Of a stretch of DNA of 64,000 bases, positions 47,093 to 55,239 are shown in pieces. Where the stretch lies: NCBI GenBank assembly GCA_963698535.1, contig CAVORD010000001.1, positions 558,001-622,000 on the forward strand, in the 5' to 3' direction. The stretch comes from CAVORD01 sp963698535 (GTDB taxonomy: Bacteria > Bacteroidota > Bacteroidia > Bacteroidales > VadinHA17). The position numbers were made by a program, and so were the translations under genes. The notes beneath the pieces were generated by a model. That model had not been told where the DNA came from, searched no databases, and was given only the letters and a program-made list of their open reading frames with translations. Every line of letters begins with the position of its first letter. The first letter of the stretch is position 1.

Positions 47093-48451
47093 TTACAATT
47101 CGATCTTAAACCCGGCATAAAGCGATGTGAGGGATGGTCCGATCATGTCGAACAGACTGTTATCCTTTCCATTGTAAATATCAGCTCCCAGCAAAAGGGT
47201 AACTCCATCGGCAGCATCATATTTAATTATGGGCGAGAGAAAAAGCTCCCCTGCGCTGATATTGTAATTTGCAGACAGAGATACATTAAGGTTGTCGTTT
47301 AGGAGATCGTGATTCAGGCTAAGTGTTACGTTGTGGTAATTCTTCAGCGACTGATATCTTAGAAGTCTGTTGAAAGAGACCATTGTTTCCTTTGTGTAAT
47401 CCTTGAATCCGGCCATCAGTGATGGCAAATATTCAGGTGGTACCTGTGGGATTGTTTCAGGGATGAAGGGCAGTGATCCCGGAGCTTCGAAGTTAAGCAG
47501 ATACCTGTAGCCATACTCAACAATTACTGATAGTCGCAATATTGTAAACTCCGTTCCTGCTGCAAGGGCAACCTCGGAAAATAGAATTCCTGATTCTCTG
47601 TCACTTTTCCCGCCATTAATATAAGCGCCTTCTCCTCTTATTATTATGCTTCCTGCCTGTATCTCTGCACTGGCCGATATTACCGATATCCTCACAGGAC
47701 GCTGGTCAAGTGATACTTGCGGTTTCAGAATCCCCCCGGCAGTATCTATCGAGGCCTCAGTAACAGAGAGGAAAGGGGTAGGGTCACTACCCGAAAACAG
47801 TGTCACTCCGCCATCGACTCCCTTCCGTGAGAAGCGCAGATTTACTCCTCCCGAGAAATGAGTTTCAGGAATGGGTCTCCCTGACAGATCTTCTATCTCA
47901 ACAAAGTCGGGTATCCCTGCAAGCTTAACAGGCAGAACCGAAGGGTTTAAGAGGGGAGAGAGGAGAAATTCAATACTTACAAGGGGTAACGGTCTTATCA
48001 GCAGTGAAGCAAAGTATGTGCCCAGTCTCCTGCTACCATGATCGGTGGTTCGGTAGAGATAGTCAACAGGGTTAAATGTATGATTATCGAAACCTGAAAT
48101 ATTACCGCCCCAGGCCAGAATTTTCTTACCCGCTGCGATTTCGAAGCTGCCAAAGTCATAACCACCCCAGACCTCATTTATCCGCAGATAGCTACAGCTA
48201 TTACCGAATTCTGACCCTATCCTGTATTTAAGATCAACTCCCAGGAGGTACCTGGATCCGTAATTACCTGAAGCGACCAATCCTATATCAGTATACCAGC
48301 TGCTGATCGTTGGGTTATCTGAAGATTTGTTTAACCAGTTTGATTCTGATCCTGTTGTGAGGGAAGCTCCGGTGTTGAATCTGCTGAATTGCGGGTATGA
48401 CTGAATGCCCGATATTATGAGGACTATAAAAATTATATGCCACTTTCTCAT
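47093..48451 (-). CDS. outer-membrane beta-barrel partner of the MMPL pump
   Basis: A 452-aa exported protein (signal MRKWHIIFIVLIISGIQSYPQ). The rest is alternating amphipathic beta strands with aromatic girdles (YLLGVDLKYRIGSEF, GGYDFGSFEIAAGKKILAWGG), ending in YAGFKIEL, as in outer-membrane barrels of the DUF1302/porin type. It is the first gene of the operon with the MMPL pump, whose start lies within 2 bp of its stop. Assignment to a specific family is uncertain; membrane location and operon role are well supported. Confidence 0.75.
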   Translation of the reverse strand: MRKWHIIFIVLIISGIQSYPQFSRFNTGASLTTGSESNWLNKSSDNPTISSWYTDIGLVASGNYGSRYLLGVDLKYRIGSEFGNSCSYLRINEVWGGYDFGSFEIAAGKKILAWGGNISGFDNHTFNPVDYLYRTTDHGSRRLGTYFASLLIRPLPLVSIEFLLSPLLNPSVLPVKLAGIPDFVEIEDLSGRPIPETHFSGGVNLRFSRKGVDGGVTLFSGSDPTPFLSVTEASIDTAGGILKPQVSLDQRPVRISVISASAEIQAGSIIIRGEGAYINGGKSDRESGILFSEVALAAGTEFTILRLSVIVEYGYRYLLNFEAPGSLPFIPETIPQVPPEYLPSLMAGFKDYTKETMVSFNRLLRYQSLKNYHNVTLSLNHDLLNDNLNVSLSANYNISAGELFLSPIIKYDAADGVTLLLGADIYNGKDNSLFDMIGPSLTSLYAGFKIEL

Positions 48452-48577
48452 TTCATCTCTCTTTGAGTTGAGAGATAAAGTAGGGAATGAAAATTCAGAT
48501 AATCGCCCAACCCGCTAGTCCCGTACTATAATGTCTGAAACTACTGGTTCGAGCCGTACGGCCTGAACTAAAAGTAA

Positions 48578-49684
48578 TCAGATACCCTCGCGGTAGTCAC
48601 TGGGTGTAAGTCCTGTAATAGCCTTAAATACAGTATTGAAGGTTGATTTACTGTTAAATCCGGAGTCAAAGGCCAGCGCAAGAATAGTATAATTGGAGTA
48701 TTTTGTGTCGCGCATTCTGCGTATCACCTCTCTTGTCCTGTATTCATTGACGAAAGTAAAAAAATTTGATCCCCGGTATTCATTCAGCACCTGTGTAATG
48801 TGATGCCTCGAAACACCTGTGATTTCTGACAGATCTGTCACAGAGAGATCACTCTTCAGAAAGATCTTATCCTGCTCCATTGCCTTATTGAGCTTGTCGA
48901 GTATTTCAAGGGCAGATTTCTCCTTCAGTCCGCTCCTGGCGTACCTTACCTCCGACTCCGGGGCATTTGCCTTATTTGAGGGGAGTCCTGAGAGAGTGGG
49001 CTGACGGAAGGAAAAGAAACTGAAAATGAATGAAAAGAGGGTAATAAAGAAGAAAACTATATAATACGGGTCGAAGGGAACCTGTGCACCTATTATATTC
49101 ATCCCACCCATCACAAACAGTGTAAAGTAGGTCAGATAAAAGGCCACAGTAAGCACCTTAAGCCAGTTAAGTGTAACCTTTCCCGTCCGGAATGACAGGA
49201 TATGTGGCAGAGTTGCCTGGTAACGGGTAACGGCCAGGAAACTAAGAGCGCTGTATGCCGTTATGGAGATAAAAAAGGAGAGACCGTAGATTATCCTTAG
49301 GGATATGAACCTGTCGGAGACAAAGAAACCGGAAGGATCATCAAAAATTGGGACGGTCCTGAAAACCACCGATACGGTGAAGAATACAAGGAAGGGGATG
49401 AAGTGTATCAGGCTGATGTATCTGAATCTTTCAACCCCTTTGCCAAGATGCTTGATATAGAGGAATAGCAGAGGCCCGTAGGTAAATGAAATAAAGGGAA
49501 ATGAATACATTTCATACCCGGCATTGTTAAGCAGGGCAAACAGCAGTTCACAGCAGATAAGGAACTGCCAGGCTGCCATTATCCTTCCTGGTATGGGTCT
49601 CGATTTCTGGGTTGCAAGGAATAACCCGGAAATGAAAGATTGCGAAATACCCACGTAAAAGAGAGGAACAATGACCGACATATG
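48578..49684 (-). CDS. AraC-family regulator with membrane-spanning N-terminus
   Basis: About 368 aa. The first 240 residues contain seven hydrophobic segments (for example IVPLFYVGISQSFISGLFLA, LLFLYIKHLG, LIHFIPFLVFFTVSVVF). The C-terminus is an AraC HTH pair (VTDLSEITGVSRHHITQVLNEY and ILALAFDSGFNSKSTFNTVFK, with the TPSDYR ending). Membrane-embedded AraC regulators are common in Bacteroidota and may sense hydrophobic ligands. It is directly upstream of the barrel-pump-LolA operon on the same strand, so it is its likely regulator. Start Met 49684 preferred over 49717. It diverges from sucD. Confidence 0.86.
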   Translation of the reverse strand, partial: HMSVIVPLFYVGISQSFISGLFLATQKSRPIPGRIMAAWQFLICCELLFALLNNAGYEMYSFPFISFTYGPLLFLYIKHLGKGVERFRYISLIHFIPFLVFFTVSVVFRTVPIFDDPSGFFVSDRFISLRIIYGLSFFISITAYSALSFLAVTRYQATLPHILSFRTGKVTLNWLKVLTVAFYLTYFTLFVMGGMNIIGAQVPFDPYYIVFFFITLFSFIFSFFSFRQPTLSGLPSNKANAPESEVRYARSGLKEKSALEILDKLNKAMEQDKIFLKSDLSVTDLSEITGVSRHHITQVLNEYRGSNFFTFVNEYRTREVIRRMRDTKYSNYTILALAFDSGFNSKSTFNTVFKAITGLTPSDYREGI

Positions 49685-49738
49685 CTCTAAAAATGGTGAT
49701 TTAGGTAAAGTTACCAAAAAACAGAATATTTTTTATTG

Positions 49739-49746
49739 TATTTTTG
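49739..49746 (+). promoter_or_regulatory. -7 box TATTTTTG upstream of sucD
   Basis: Exact TAnnTTTG. Transcription would begin at about 49752, so the sucD start must be ATG 49791, not the longer frame opening at 49671. Confidence 0.5.
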
Positions 49747-49790
49747 GCCAACAGGTAGTGGACAATAACATTTTAAATAAATACCGTATT

Positions 49791-50666
49791 ATGAGTGTTC
49801 TGTTAAGCAAAAAATCAAAGGTTATAGTTCAGGGATTCACCGGCAGCGAAGGTACATTCCACGCAACACAAATGATAGAATACGGAACAACCGTAGTGGG
49901 AGGTGTTACCCCGGGGAAGGGTGGCCAGACTCATCTGGGACTGCCTGTCTTCAATAACGTTCGCGATGCTGTTAAAGAAGCGAAGGCCGATGTTTCAGTG
50001 ATATTTGTACCGCCTCCTTTTGCCGCAGACGCCATTATGGAGGCTGCTGAGGCAGGCATTAAGCTTATTGTTTGCATTACCGAAGGTATTCCCGTTGCCG
50101 ACATGGTAACAGTAAAAGAGTTCATTTCCAAATATGATTGCCGGTTGATAGGACCTAATTGTCCGGGCGTAATAACTCCGGGTGAGGCCAAAGCAGGTAT
50201 TATGCCTGGCTTTATTCACAGGAAAGGAACAATCGGGATCGTATCAAGATCAGGGACCCTTACCTATGAAGCTGTTGATCAGGTTACAAAGCTGGGAATG
50301 GGACAGTCAACATGCATTGGTATTGGAGGAGATCCCATTATAGGAACCCAAACGAAGGATGCTGTAAAACTGCTGATGGATGATCCGGGCACTGAGGCTA
50401 TCATCATGATAGGTGAGATCGGTGGCAATATGGAGAAGGAAGCAGCACTGTGGGTTAAGGCGAACGGAACCAAACCCGTTATTGGTTTTATCGCAGGCCA
50501 GACAGCACCTAAAGGAAGACGAATGGGACATGCAGGAGCCATAATAGGAGGGAAGGATGATACCGCTGCCGCCAAAATGAAGATAATGAAAGAGTGCGGC
50601 ATACATGTTGTTGAATCGCCGGCTGAAATAGGAATAACAGTAGCTAAAGCCCTCGGCAGGTCATAA
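49791..50666 (+). CDS. sucD: succinyl-CoA ligase alpha subunit
   Basis: 291 aa, the usual SucD length. It has the CoA-binding Rossmann start (SKKSKVIVQGFTGSEGTFHA), GPNCPGVITPGEAKAGIMP, and the phosphohistidine region GRRMGHAGAIIGG (active-site His about residue 246). With SucC it makes ATP or GTP from succinyl-CoA in the TCA cycle. sucC is not adjacent. Start at 49791 is supported by family length and the -7 box at 49739. The stop codon lies inside the first unit of the minisatellite that fills the gap to fabG. Confidence 0.95.
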   Translation: MSVLLSKKSKVIVQGFTGSEGTFHATQMIEYGTTVVGGVTPGKGGQTHLGLPVFNNVRDAVKEAKADVSVIFVPPPFAADAIMEAAEAGIKLIVCITEGIPVADMVTVKEFISKYDCRLIGPNCPGVITPGEAKAGIMPGFIHRKGTIGIVSRSGTLTYEAVDQVTKLGMGQSTCIGIGGDPIIGTQTKDAVKLLMDDPGTEAIIMIGEIGGNMEKEAALWVKANGTKPVIGFIAGQTAPKGRRMGHAGAIIGGKDDTAAAKMKIMKECGIHVVESPAEIGITVAKALGRS

Positions 50667-50788
50667 CACCATAACACCACACAACACCATAACACCATAA
50701 CACCATAACACCATAACACCATAACACCATAACACCATAACACCATAACACCGTAACACCATAACATCATAACACCATAACACCATAT
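50662..50788. repeat. 8-bp minisatellite (unit CACCATAA, about 14 copies)
   Basis: A head-to-tail array of CACCATAA occupying the whole spacer between the sucD stop and the fabG ATG. Most units are perfect; exceptions are a 10-base CACCACACAA, CACCGTAA and CATCATAA. It starts within the sucD stop codon and ends two bases before fabG. The period is not a multiple of three. The reverse strand translates as a WCYGVMVL-type repeat, which is a by-product. Confidence 0.95.
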
Positions 50789-50790
50789 AT

Positions 50791-51537
50791 ATGAAACTAT
50801 TAGAAGGAAAAACAGCACTTATAACCGGGGCATCCCGTGGAATTGGAAGAGCTATTGCCATCGAATTTGCAAAGCAGGGTGCTAATATCGTAATCACTAA
50901 TATTTCGGAAGATTTCGACTTTTGTGAAACATGTTCTCAGTGTGAGAAATATGGCGTCAAGGTAAAAAGGTATGTTTCAAATGCAGCCAGTTTCCAGAGT
51001 TCGATGGATGTTGTTGACGAAATACTTAAAGATTTTGAGACAATAGATATACTTGTCAATAATGCCGGTATTACCAGAGACACCTTGCTTATGCGTATGA
51101 CAGAGGAGCAGTGGGATCTGGTTATGGAAGTAAACCTTAAATCGGCATTTAACCTCACCAAAGCTGTTCTTAAGCCTATGATGAAGCAGAGGAGCGGCAG
51201 TATTATCAATATGAGTTCCGTGGTTGGTGTTTCAGGTAATGCAGGACAGGCTAACTACTCTGCCTCAAAGGCTGGTATGATCGGTCTGACCAAAAGTACT
51301 GCACGGGAACTGGGAGCAAGAGGGATCAGATGTAATGCTATTGCACCTGGGTTTATTATAACGGATATGACCGAAAAATTACCTGAGGATGTTAAAAAAG
51401 AGTGGGCAGAAAAAATTCCTCTCAAACGGGGAGGAACCCCGTTAGATGTGGCTAATACTGCGCTATATCTTGCATCCGATCTGTCATCATATGTTACCGG
51501 GCAGGTAATTCAGGTGTGTGGAGGTATGCTAACTTAA
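50791..51537 (+). CDS. fabG: 3-oxoacyl-ACP reductase
   Basis: A 248-aa SDR of the FabG type. TGASRGIG cofactor motif at residues 12-19, NNAG at about 90, catalytic Ser in NMSSVVGVSG, YSASK at about 155, and the end GQVIQVCGGM. It reduces 3-oxoacyl-ACP with NADPH in fatty acid elongation. The ATG is preceded directly by the 8-bp repeat array with no Shine-Dalgarno sequence, so its translation may depend on the array or on readthrough from sucD. Best match to housekeeping FabG of the SDRs in this window. Confidence 0.92.
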   Translation: MKLLEGKTALITGASRGIGRAIAIEFAKQGANIVITNISEDFDFCETCSQCEKYGVKVKRYVSNAASFQSSMDVVDEILKDFETIDILVNNAGITRDTLLMRMTEEQWDLVMEVNLKSAFNLTKAVLKPMMKQRSGSIINMSSVVGVSGNAGQANYSASKAGMIGLTKSTARELGARGIRCNAIAPGFIITDMTEKLPEDVKKEWAEKIPLKRGGTPLDVANTALYLASDLSSYVTGQVIQVCGGMLT

Positions 51538-51547
51538 AAATATTTCC

Positions 51548-51555
51548 TATATTTG
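51548..51555 (+). promoter_or_regulatory. -7 box TATATTTG before candidate ncRNA
   Basis: Exact TAnnTTTG, 11 bp after the fabG stop and positioned to start transcription at about 51561, the first base of a long inverted repeat. No -33 TTTG is obvious. Confidence 0.5.
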
Positions 51556-51560
51556 TTTTA

Positions 51561-51685
51561 GCGCAGGGTGCCGTTCCTTATAAGCACAAGGAAATGCAGC
51601 GAGACAATTTATTCCACAATCAGGCACCCTGCCTTCTTTAGAAAAAACAGAAAAAAAATACCGGCTAACTGGCCGGCTTTTTTTT
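51561..51685 (+). ncRNA. candidate structured small RNA
   Basis: A 10-bp perfect stem joins GCAGGGTGCC (51563-51572) to GGCACCCTGC (51623-51632). Inside is a second hairpin, TTCCTT (51574-51579) with AAGGAA (51588-51593). It is preceded by a -7 promoter box and followed by a strong terminator at 51652-51685. No convincing reading frame. I do not recognise a known RNA family; the conserved cores of SRP RNA and tmRNA are absent. Candidate for a free-standing small RNA of about 125 nt, or a processed 3' UTR of fabG. Confidence 0.45.
51652..51685 (+). terminator. rho-independent terminator
   Basis: Stem CCGGC (51661-51665) / GCCGG (51672-51676) extended by A-run/T-run pairing, then eight T. The A-rich left arm makes it bidirectional; on the minus strand it could also end the tRNA transcript. 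Confidence 0.8.
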
Positions 51686-51694
51686 GATTTTTTG

Positions 51695-51766
51695 AGCGGG
51701 AAACGGGGATCGAACCCGCGACCCTCAGCTTGGGAAGCTGATGCTCTACCACTGAGCTACTCCCGC
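51695..51766 (-). tRNA. tRNA-Gly (anticodon CCC)
   Basis: 72-nt cloverleaf on the minus strand. Acceptor GCGGGAG pairs with TTCCCGC; D arm GCTC-AGTGGTA-GAGC; anticodon arm TCAGC-TTCCCAA-GCTGA giving CCC; T arm GCGGG-TTCGATC-CCCGT. Discriminator T; CCA is not encoded. Confidence 0.95.
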
Positions 51767-51795
51767 TTGTTATAAAAGGTAAAAGAACGTCCTTG

Positions 51796-51867
51796 AGCCT
51801 CCCACGGGAGTTGAACCCGCGACCTGCTCATTACGAGTGAGCTGCTCTACCACTGAGCTAAGGAGGC
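51796..51867 (-). tRNA. tRNA-Thr (anticodon CGT)
   Basis: 72-nt cloverleaf on the minus strand. Acceptor GCCTCCT pairs with GGGAGGC; D arm GCTC-AGTGGTA-GAGC; anticodon arm GCTCA-CTCGTAA-TGAGC giving CGT; T arm GCGGG-TTCAACT-CCCGT. It is 29 bp upstream of tRNA-Gly on the same strand, probably one transcript. Confidence 0.95.
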
Positions 51868-52087
51868 GGTTTTACCGTGCAAATATAGTACATTTTGAAA
51901 ACGACGGAATAATAAACCATAATTATTAAGTGCGATATCCCGATTATAAAATGTTCAGGATTGGAATTATGATTAAACATGTTATCATTGCTTTGTTATA
52001 TAACAATTACAGCAAAGGTTGAAGATTATCTTGCACACTTGTTGCCAATTATTTATCTTTAAACCAATTGCATTAAAACTTATTATT

Positions 52088-53111
52088 ATGAGCAGAGAAG
52101 AATACAATTCAAGGAGAGAATTCCTTAAGAAAATGATCGCTGCAACTGCCGTTGCCGGTGTGGCGACATATATAGACCCCGCAACACTCTTTGCTTCTCC
52201 AATACCTGCAAAAATGCCTATGAGGGTTATGGGTAAAACAGGTATGAAGGTAGGGTATCTACAGTCTTGGAGCCCAGGCAACTGTTGAGACACCCGGTAA
52301 GGAGGAGCTTGCAGTTGAGATCGTCAACAAAGCCATTGATCTGGGTATTAACTATATCGACACAGCAGCTGCCTATGGCCGTTCAACAGCTACCGTATCC
52401 CGCGATGATGCGAGAGGGACAAGTGAACGCAACGTGGGACAGGTGATGAAATACCGGAGAAATGAGGTTTACCTTGCCTCAAAGAGCCACGACCGCACCT
52501 ACGACGGCACAATGAAACTTTTTGAGAAAACACTTAAAAATCTACAGACCGACCATCTCGATCTTTATCAGATACATAATATAAGGGCAGCGGAACTGGC
52601 CGAGATAGATAAGTTCTTTGCCGACGATGGCGTACTTAAAGCAATGATAAAACTCAAAGATCAGGGCGTTATAAAGAACATAGGTATAACAGGACATGAG
52701 TCTCCCGATGTACTTAAGGCTATGGCCGAGCGATATCCATTCGACAATGTTCTGGTTGCGATCAACGCTGCCGATAAACATCACGATCCTTTTATTGAGA
52801 AGTTCCTGCCTACAGCTGTTGAGAAGAACATGGGGATTGTTGGAATGAAGATCCCTGCACGCGACAGGATCTTCTCCAACGGAGGTATTATAACCATGAA
52901 GGAGGCAATGGAGTATGTGATGACGCTGCCGGTGAGTACGATCATCATTGGCATTGATCAGATATCAGAGCTGGAGGAGAATATCGAGATAGCACGTAAT
53001 TTCAAGCCTCTTACAGCCGACCAGATGCTGGCAATAGAGGCAAAAACAAAGCCTTACTATGTCGATCTTCAGTTCTTCAAGAATATTGGAGAATGGCCTG
53101 CTGAGTGGTAG
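52088..53111 (+). pseudogene. Tat-exported aldo/keto reductase (frameshifted)
   Basis: Repaired, about 340 aa. A twin-arginine signal (SRREFLKKMIAATAVAGVA) is followed by an aldo/keto reductase barrel. The tetrad is visible as Asp and Tyr in NYIDTAAAYG, Lys in YLASKSHD and His in HLDLYQIHN. The first frame stops after GYLQSWSPGNC at 52288; removing one base at about 52258-52263 gives GMKVGYLSLGAQATVETPG and runs on to 53111. It probably reduces a carbonyl compound in the periplasm; Tat-type AKRs are frequent in Bacteroidota, with unknown substrates. A bidirectional terminator follows. Confidence 0.8.
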
Positions 53112-53130
53112 GATAACATTTAAATTATGA

Positions 53131-53156
53131 AAAAGGGCCGCAGTTGCGGCCCTTTG
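53131..53156. terminator. bidirectional terminator
   Basis: Perfect 11-bp stem (53132-53142 with 53145-53155), 2-base loop, A/T flanks on both sides. It serves the convergent aldo/keto reductase (rightward) and lipoprotein (leftward) genes. Confidence 0.85.
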
Positions 53157-53178
53157 AACAACAATTAACAGGAGAGTC

Positions 53179-54293
53179 CTAGTTCAATTTAAAACCTAAA
53201 GTAAGGTCAGCTATCTCCTTAGGATTATATGGAGTGAGGCTGGTAATTCTCGGAACCAGCATATCATACGATGCATTGGGAGCAGTACCGCCCTGAATGA
53301 AGCCCCTTCTTCCGAAAAACCCGGTGCTGTAGTGTTTAAGAGGAATGTGGAAACACTCGCAGGATCAATATTTGGCCAAACGGTATATATCTGACTCGTA
53401 AATACATTCTTGATGGAGTTTGTTCCAAGGATTACACTGCGTGAAGGGTCATCAAGGCTGCTGCGAGGTATGCCCACTTCTGCTACAGCTATGTTAAGAT
53501 CATCGTCTCCTGAGGCAGCAAATGCCCAGTTAAAGCCTGTATCATTGGAAAAGAACTTTGCATTAGGATGATCTGAATTACCATAAACATCAACTTTATT
53601 TCCTTTTTTACCCACAAACATTTTTATTGTTTTCAGGCTGAAAGCATTCTCCAGCGGATCCAGTACGGGGAATCCGGTGGCTGCAACAACCATGTGTGCA
53701 TCATAGCCTCTTTCGCCGGCTTCGCTGTAGTCTATTCTAAAGATCGCTTCAGGAGCCATTTCTGTATCATTTCTGTTTATGTTATATGGCTTGATAACAG
53801 AAATCCCTTTCCTCGGCGCCCTGTTCCAGAATATCTGCATTCCGATACCCTTGTCGGTATTACCTTCAGACAGCATATCACTCATAGTAAGCTGATATTC
53901 CCATGTTTCTCCGTCAAAAGCTGAGTTTCTGATAACAGTAATATTCTTCATCCTTCCATCTTCTTCGCTTTCGATAGTGAGTGAAAGAGGCCTGTTGATA
54001 TTGTATCTTACAATACCCTTTATTATATCACCGACAATCTCTCCTCCGGCTTCTCCAACCTTGATAAAAGTTGCTAGATGAAGGTAGATGAGGTTACCGT
54101 TTATAGGCTGAACCTCCTGGTAACTCTTCAGTCCCGGTGCAGTATAGGTTAGTGCGTCAGGAATCTCAACGCTAAACTTTTCAGGTAAAATTGAATCTTC
54201 ACCGGTGTCCGGTCCCAGATTCTTTTCACACGAAAGAGTAATAACAGACAGAACCAGCATAGTTCCCATGATTTTAAAAAGTTGCTTTTTCAT
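53179..54293 (-). pseudogene. large lipoprotein of unknown function (frameshifted at 3' end)
   Basis: About 371 aa after repair. Lipoprotein signal (IMGTMLVLSVITLSCEKN; lipobox TLSC), then a beta-rich domain of unknown family. The frame is altered at about 53335-53340, next to a TTT run. The wrong frame ends at 53211 with a scrambled tail (PMHRMICWFRELPASL), while the right frame gives HYSTGFFGRRGFIQGGTAP, continues to LTPYNPKEIADLTLGFKLN and ends at a TAG at 53179-53181. It lies downstream of the TonB receptor and DUF4249 genes and probably belongs to that system. One missing base; likely sequencing error. Confidence 0.7.
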
Positions 54294-54442
54294 CTTTACT
54301 CTATTTAATTGTTAATAATTTCAGATTTGCGATCTGGTTACAATCATAACACACATGAAAAAGCTTATACCCTAATGTCAGGGCCGATTATTTTTTGAAA
54401 AAGTATTTTACTGGATCTTTAAGTGAGACAGACCGAGTGGTC

Positions 54443-55239
54443 CTACTGAAATGAGACTGTATCGGTTACCACGGAGCATGCTGAAAAAAAACCTGCGGCT
54501 CCACCAGATAGATTGGTAAACAAATTCCCCGGATACAGATCGAACCAACCCCCTTTCCACTCGGTTTCACTTAGCATGCTCCTTACAAACTTCTCATGGT
54601 CAGCAGACATTGAGTATTTTGTGCGGAGAATTACTGAGCCCGCAGGAAATATCAGGCTTTCAGCCCGGGGCTTAAAGAATTGATTCACATCCACCGTACT
54701 TAGAGTAAATGAATAGAACATGCCTTTCTTTAACAGGGGAGGCATATCTTCAGTATAATAATATACTTCATATTTTACAAAAGAAGGGATTTCCCGCCCT
54801 CCTCTGGGACAATAACATAGTTACCAGGAGTCCAGGCCTCATAAAAAAGGAAACTCTTCAGGGGCGTTACAGGAACCATAAAAGCGTCGCCGGAATACTC
54901 CTTCCCATTCAGGTTAACGATAAGTCTGTATGGCTTGAATGCTGCTCCAACCAGCGGCACCGAGGGCAGATAAGTGCCCGTGGTTCCGGGCTGGTAGTTT
55001 AAAGTCCACAGGCTTGTGCCATCAGTGATAAATACCAGCGCGTTGTCAATTACGGGTGAAGGTCCTACCGGTTCAATGGTGGCCATACTCAATTTAACAT
55101 AGTTCATTTCACTCCTGTTGGTAAGCATAGCTTCAATTACCAACGGCAGATCAGTCCCTGGTTCCCGCTCCCAGTTTATAGGATCCTCACACGAAGAGAG
55201 AAGCAGGGCAAAGGCTGAAAATATGAAAATACGTCTCAT
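54443..55239 (-). pseudogene. DUF4249-type lipoprotein (frameshifted)
   Basis: About 265 aa after repair. Lipoprotein signal (MRRIFIFSAFALLLSSCEDP; lipobox LSSC) and the DUF4249 pattern LVIEAMLTNRSEMNYVKLS, with a later WKGGWFDLYPGNLFTNLSGG. The first frame stops at 54775 after EEGGKSLLL; a missing base in the AAAA run at 54779-54782 separates it from the continuation FVKYEVYYYTEDMPPLLKKG. DUF4249 proteins are partners of STN-TonB receptors of Bacteroidota, probably capping the receptor on the outside. The start overlaps the receptor stop by 4 bp. Confidence 0.8.

Noticed and set aside
49671..49790. N-terminal extension of sucD by 40 residues
   Set aside because: It overlaps the divergent AraC start and a -7 box, and SucD proteins normally begin at the equivalent of ATG 49791.
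50662..50788. Possible CRISPR array
   Set aside because: The unit is 8 bp and contiguous, with no spacers and no cas genes; it is a simple tandem repeat.
50279..50818. 179-aa minus-strand frame with repeated WCYGVMVL peptide
   Set aside because: It is the reverse translation of the 8-bp minisatellite plus the antisense of sucD; the repetition comes from the DNA array and nothing supports a protein.
51561..51685. Possible SRP RNA or tmRNA
   Set aside because: The conserved SRP core (GGAAGG-AGCA type) and tmRNA tRNA-like ends are absent; kept only as an unidentified ncRNA candidate.
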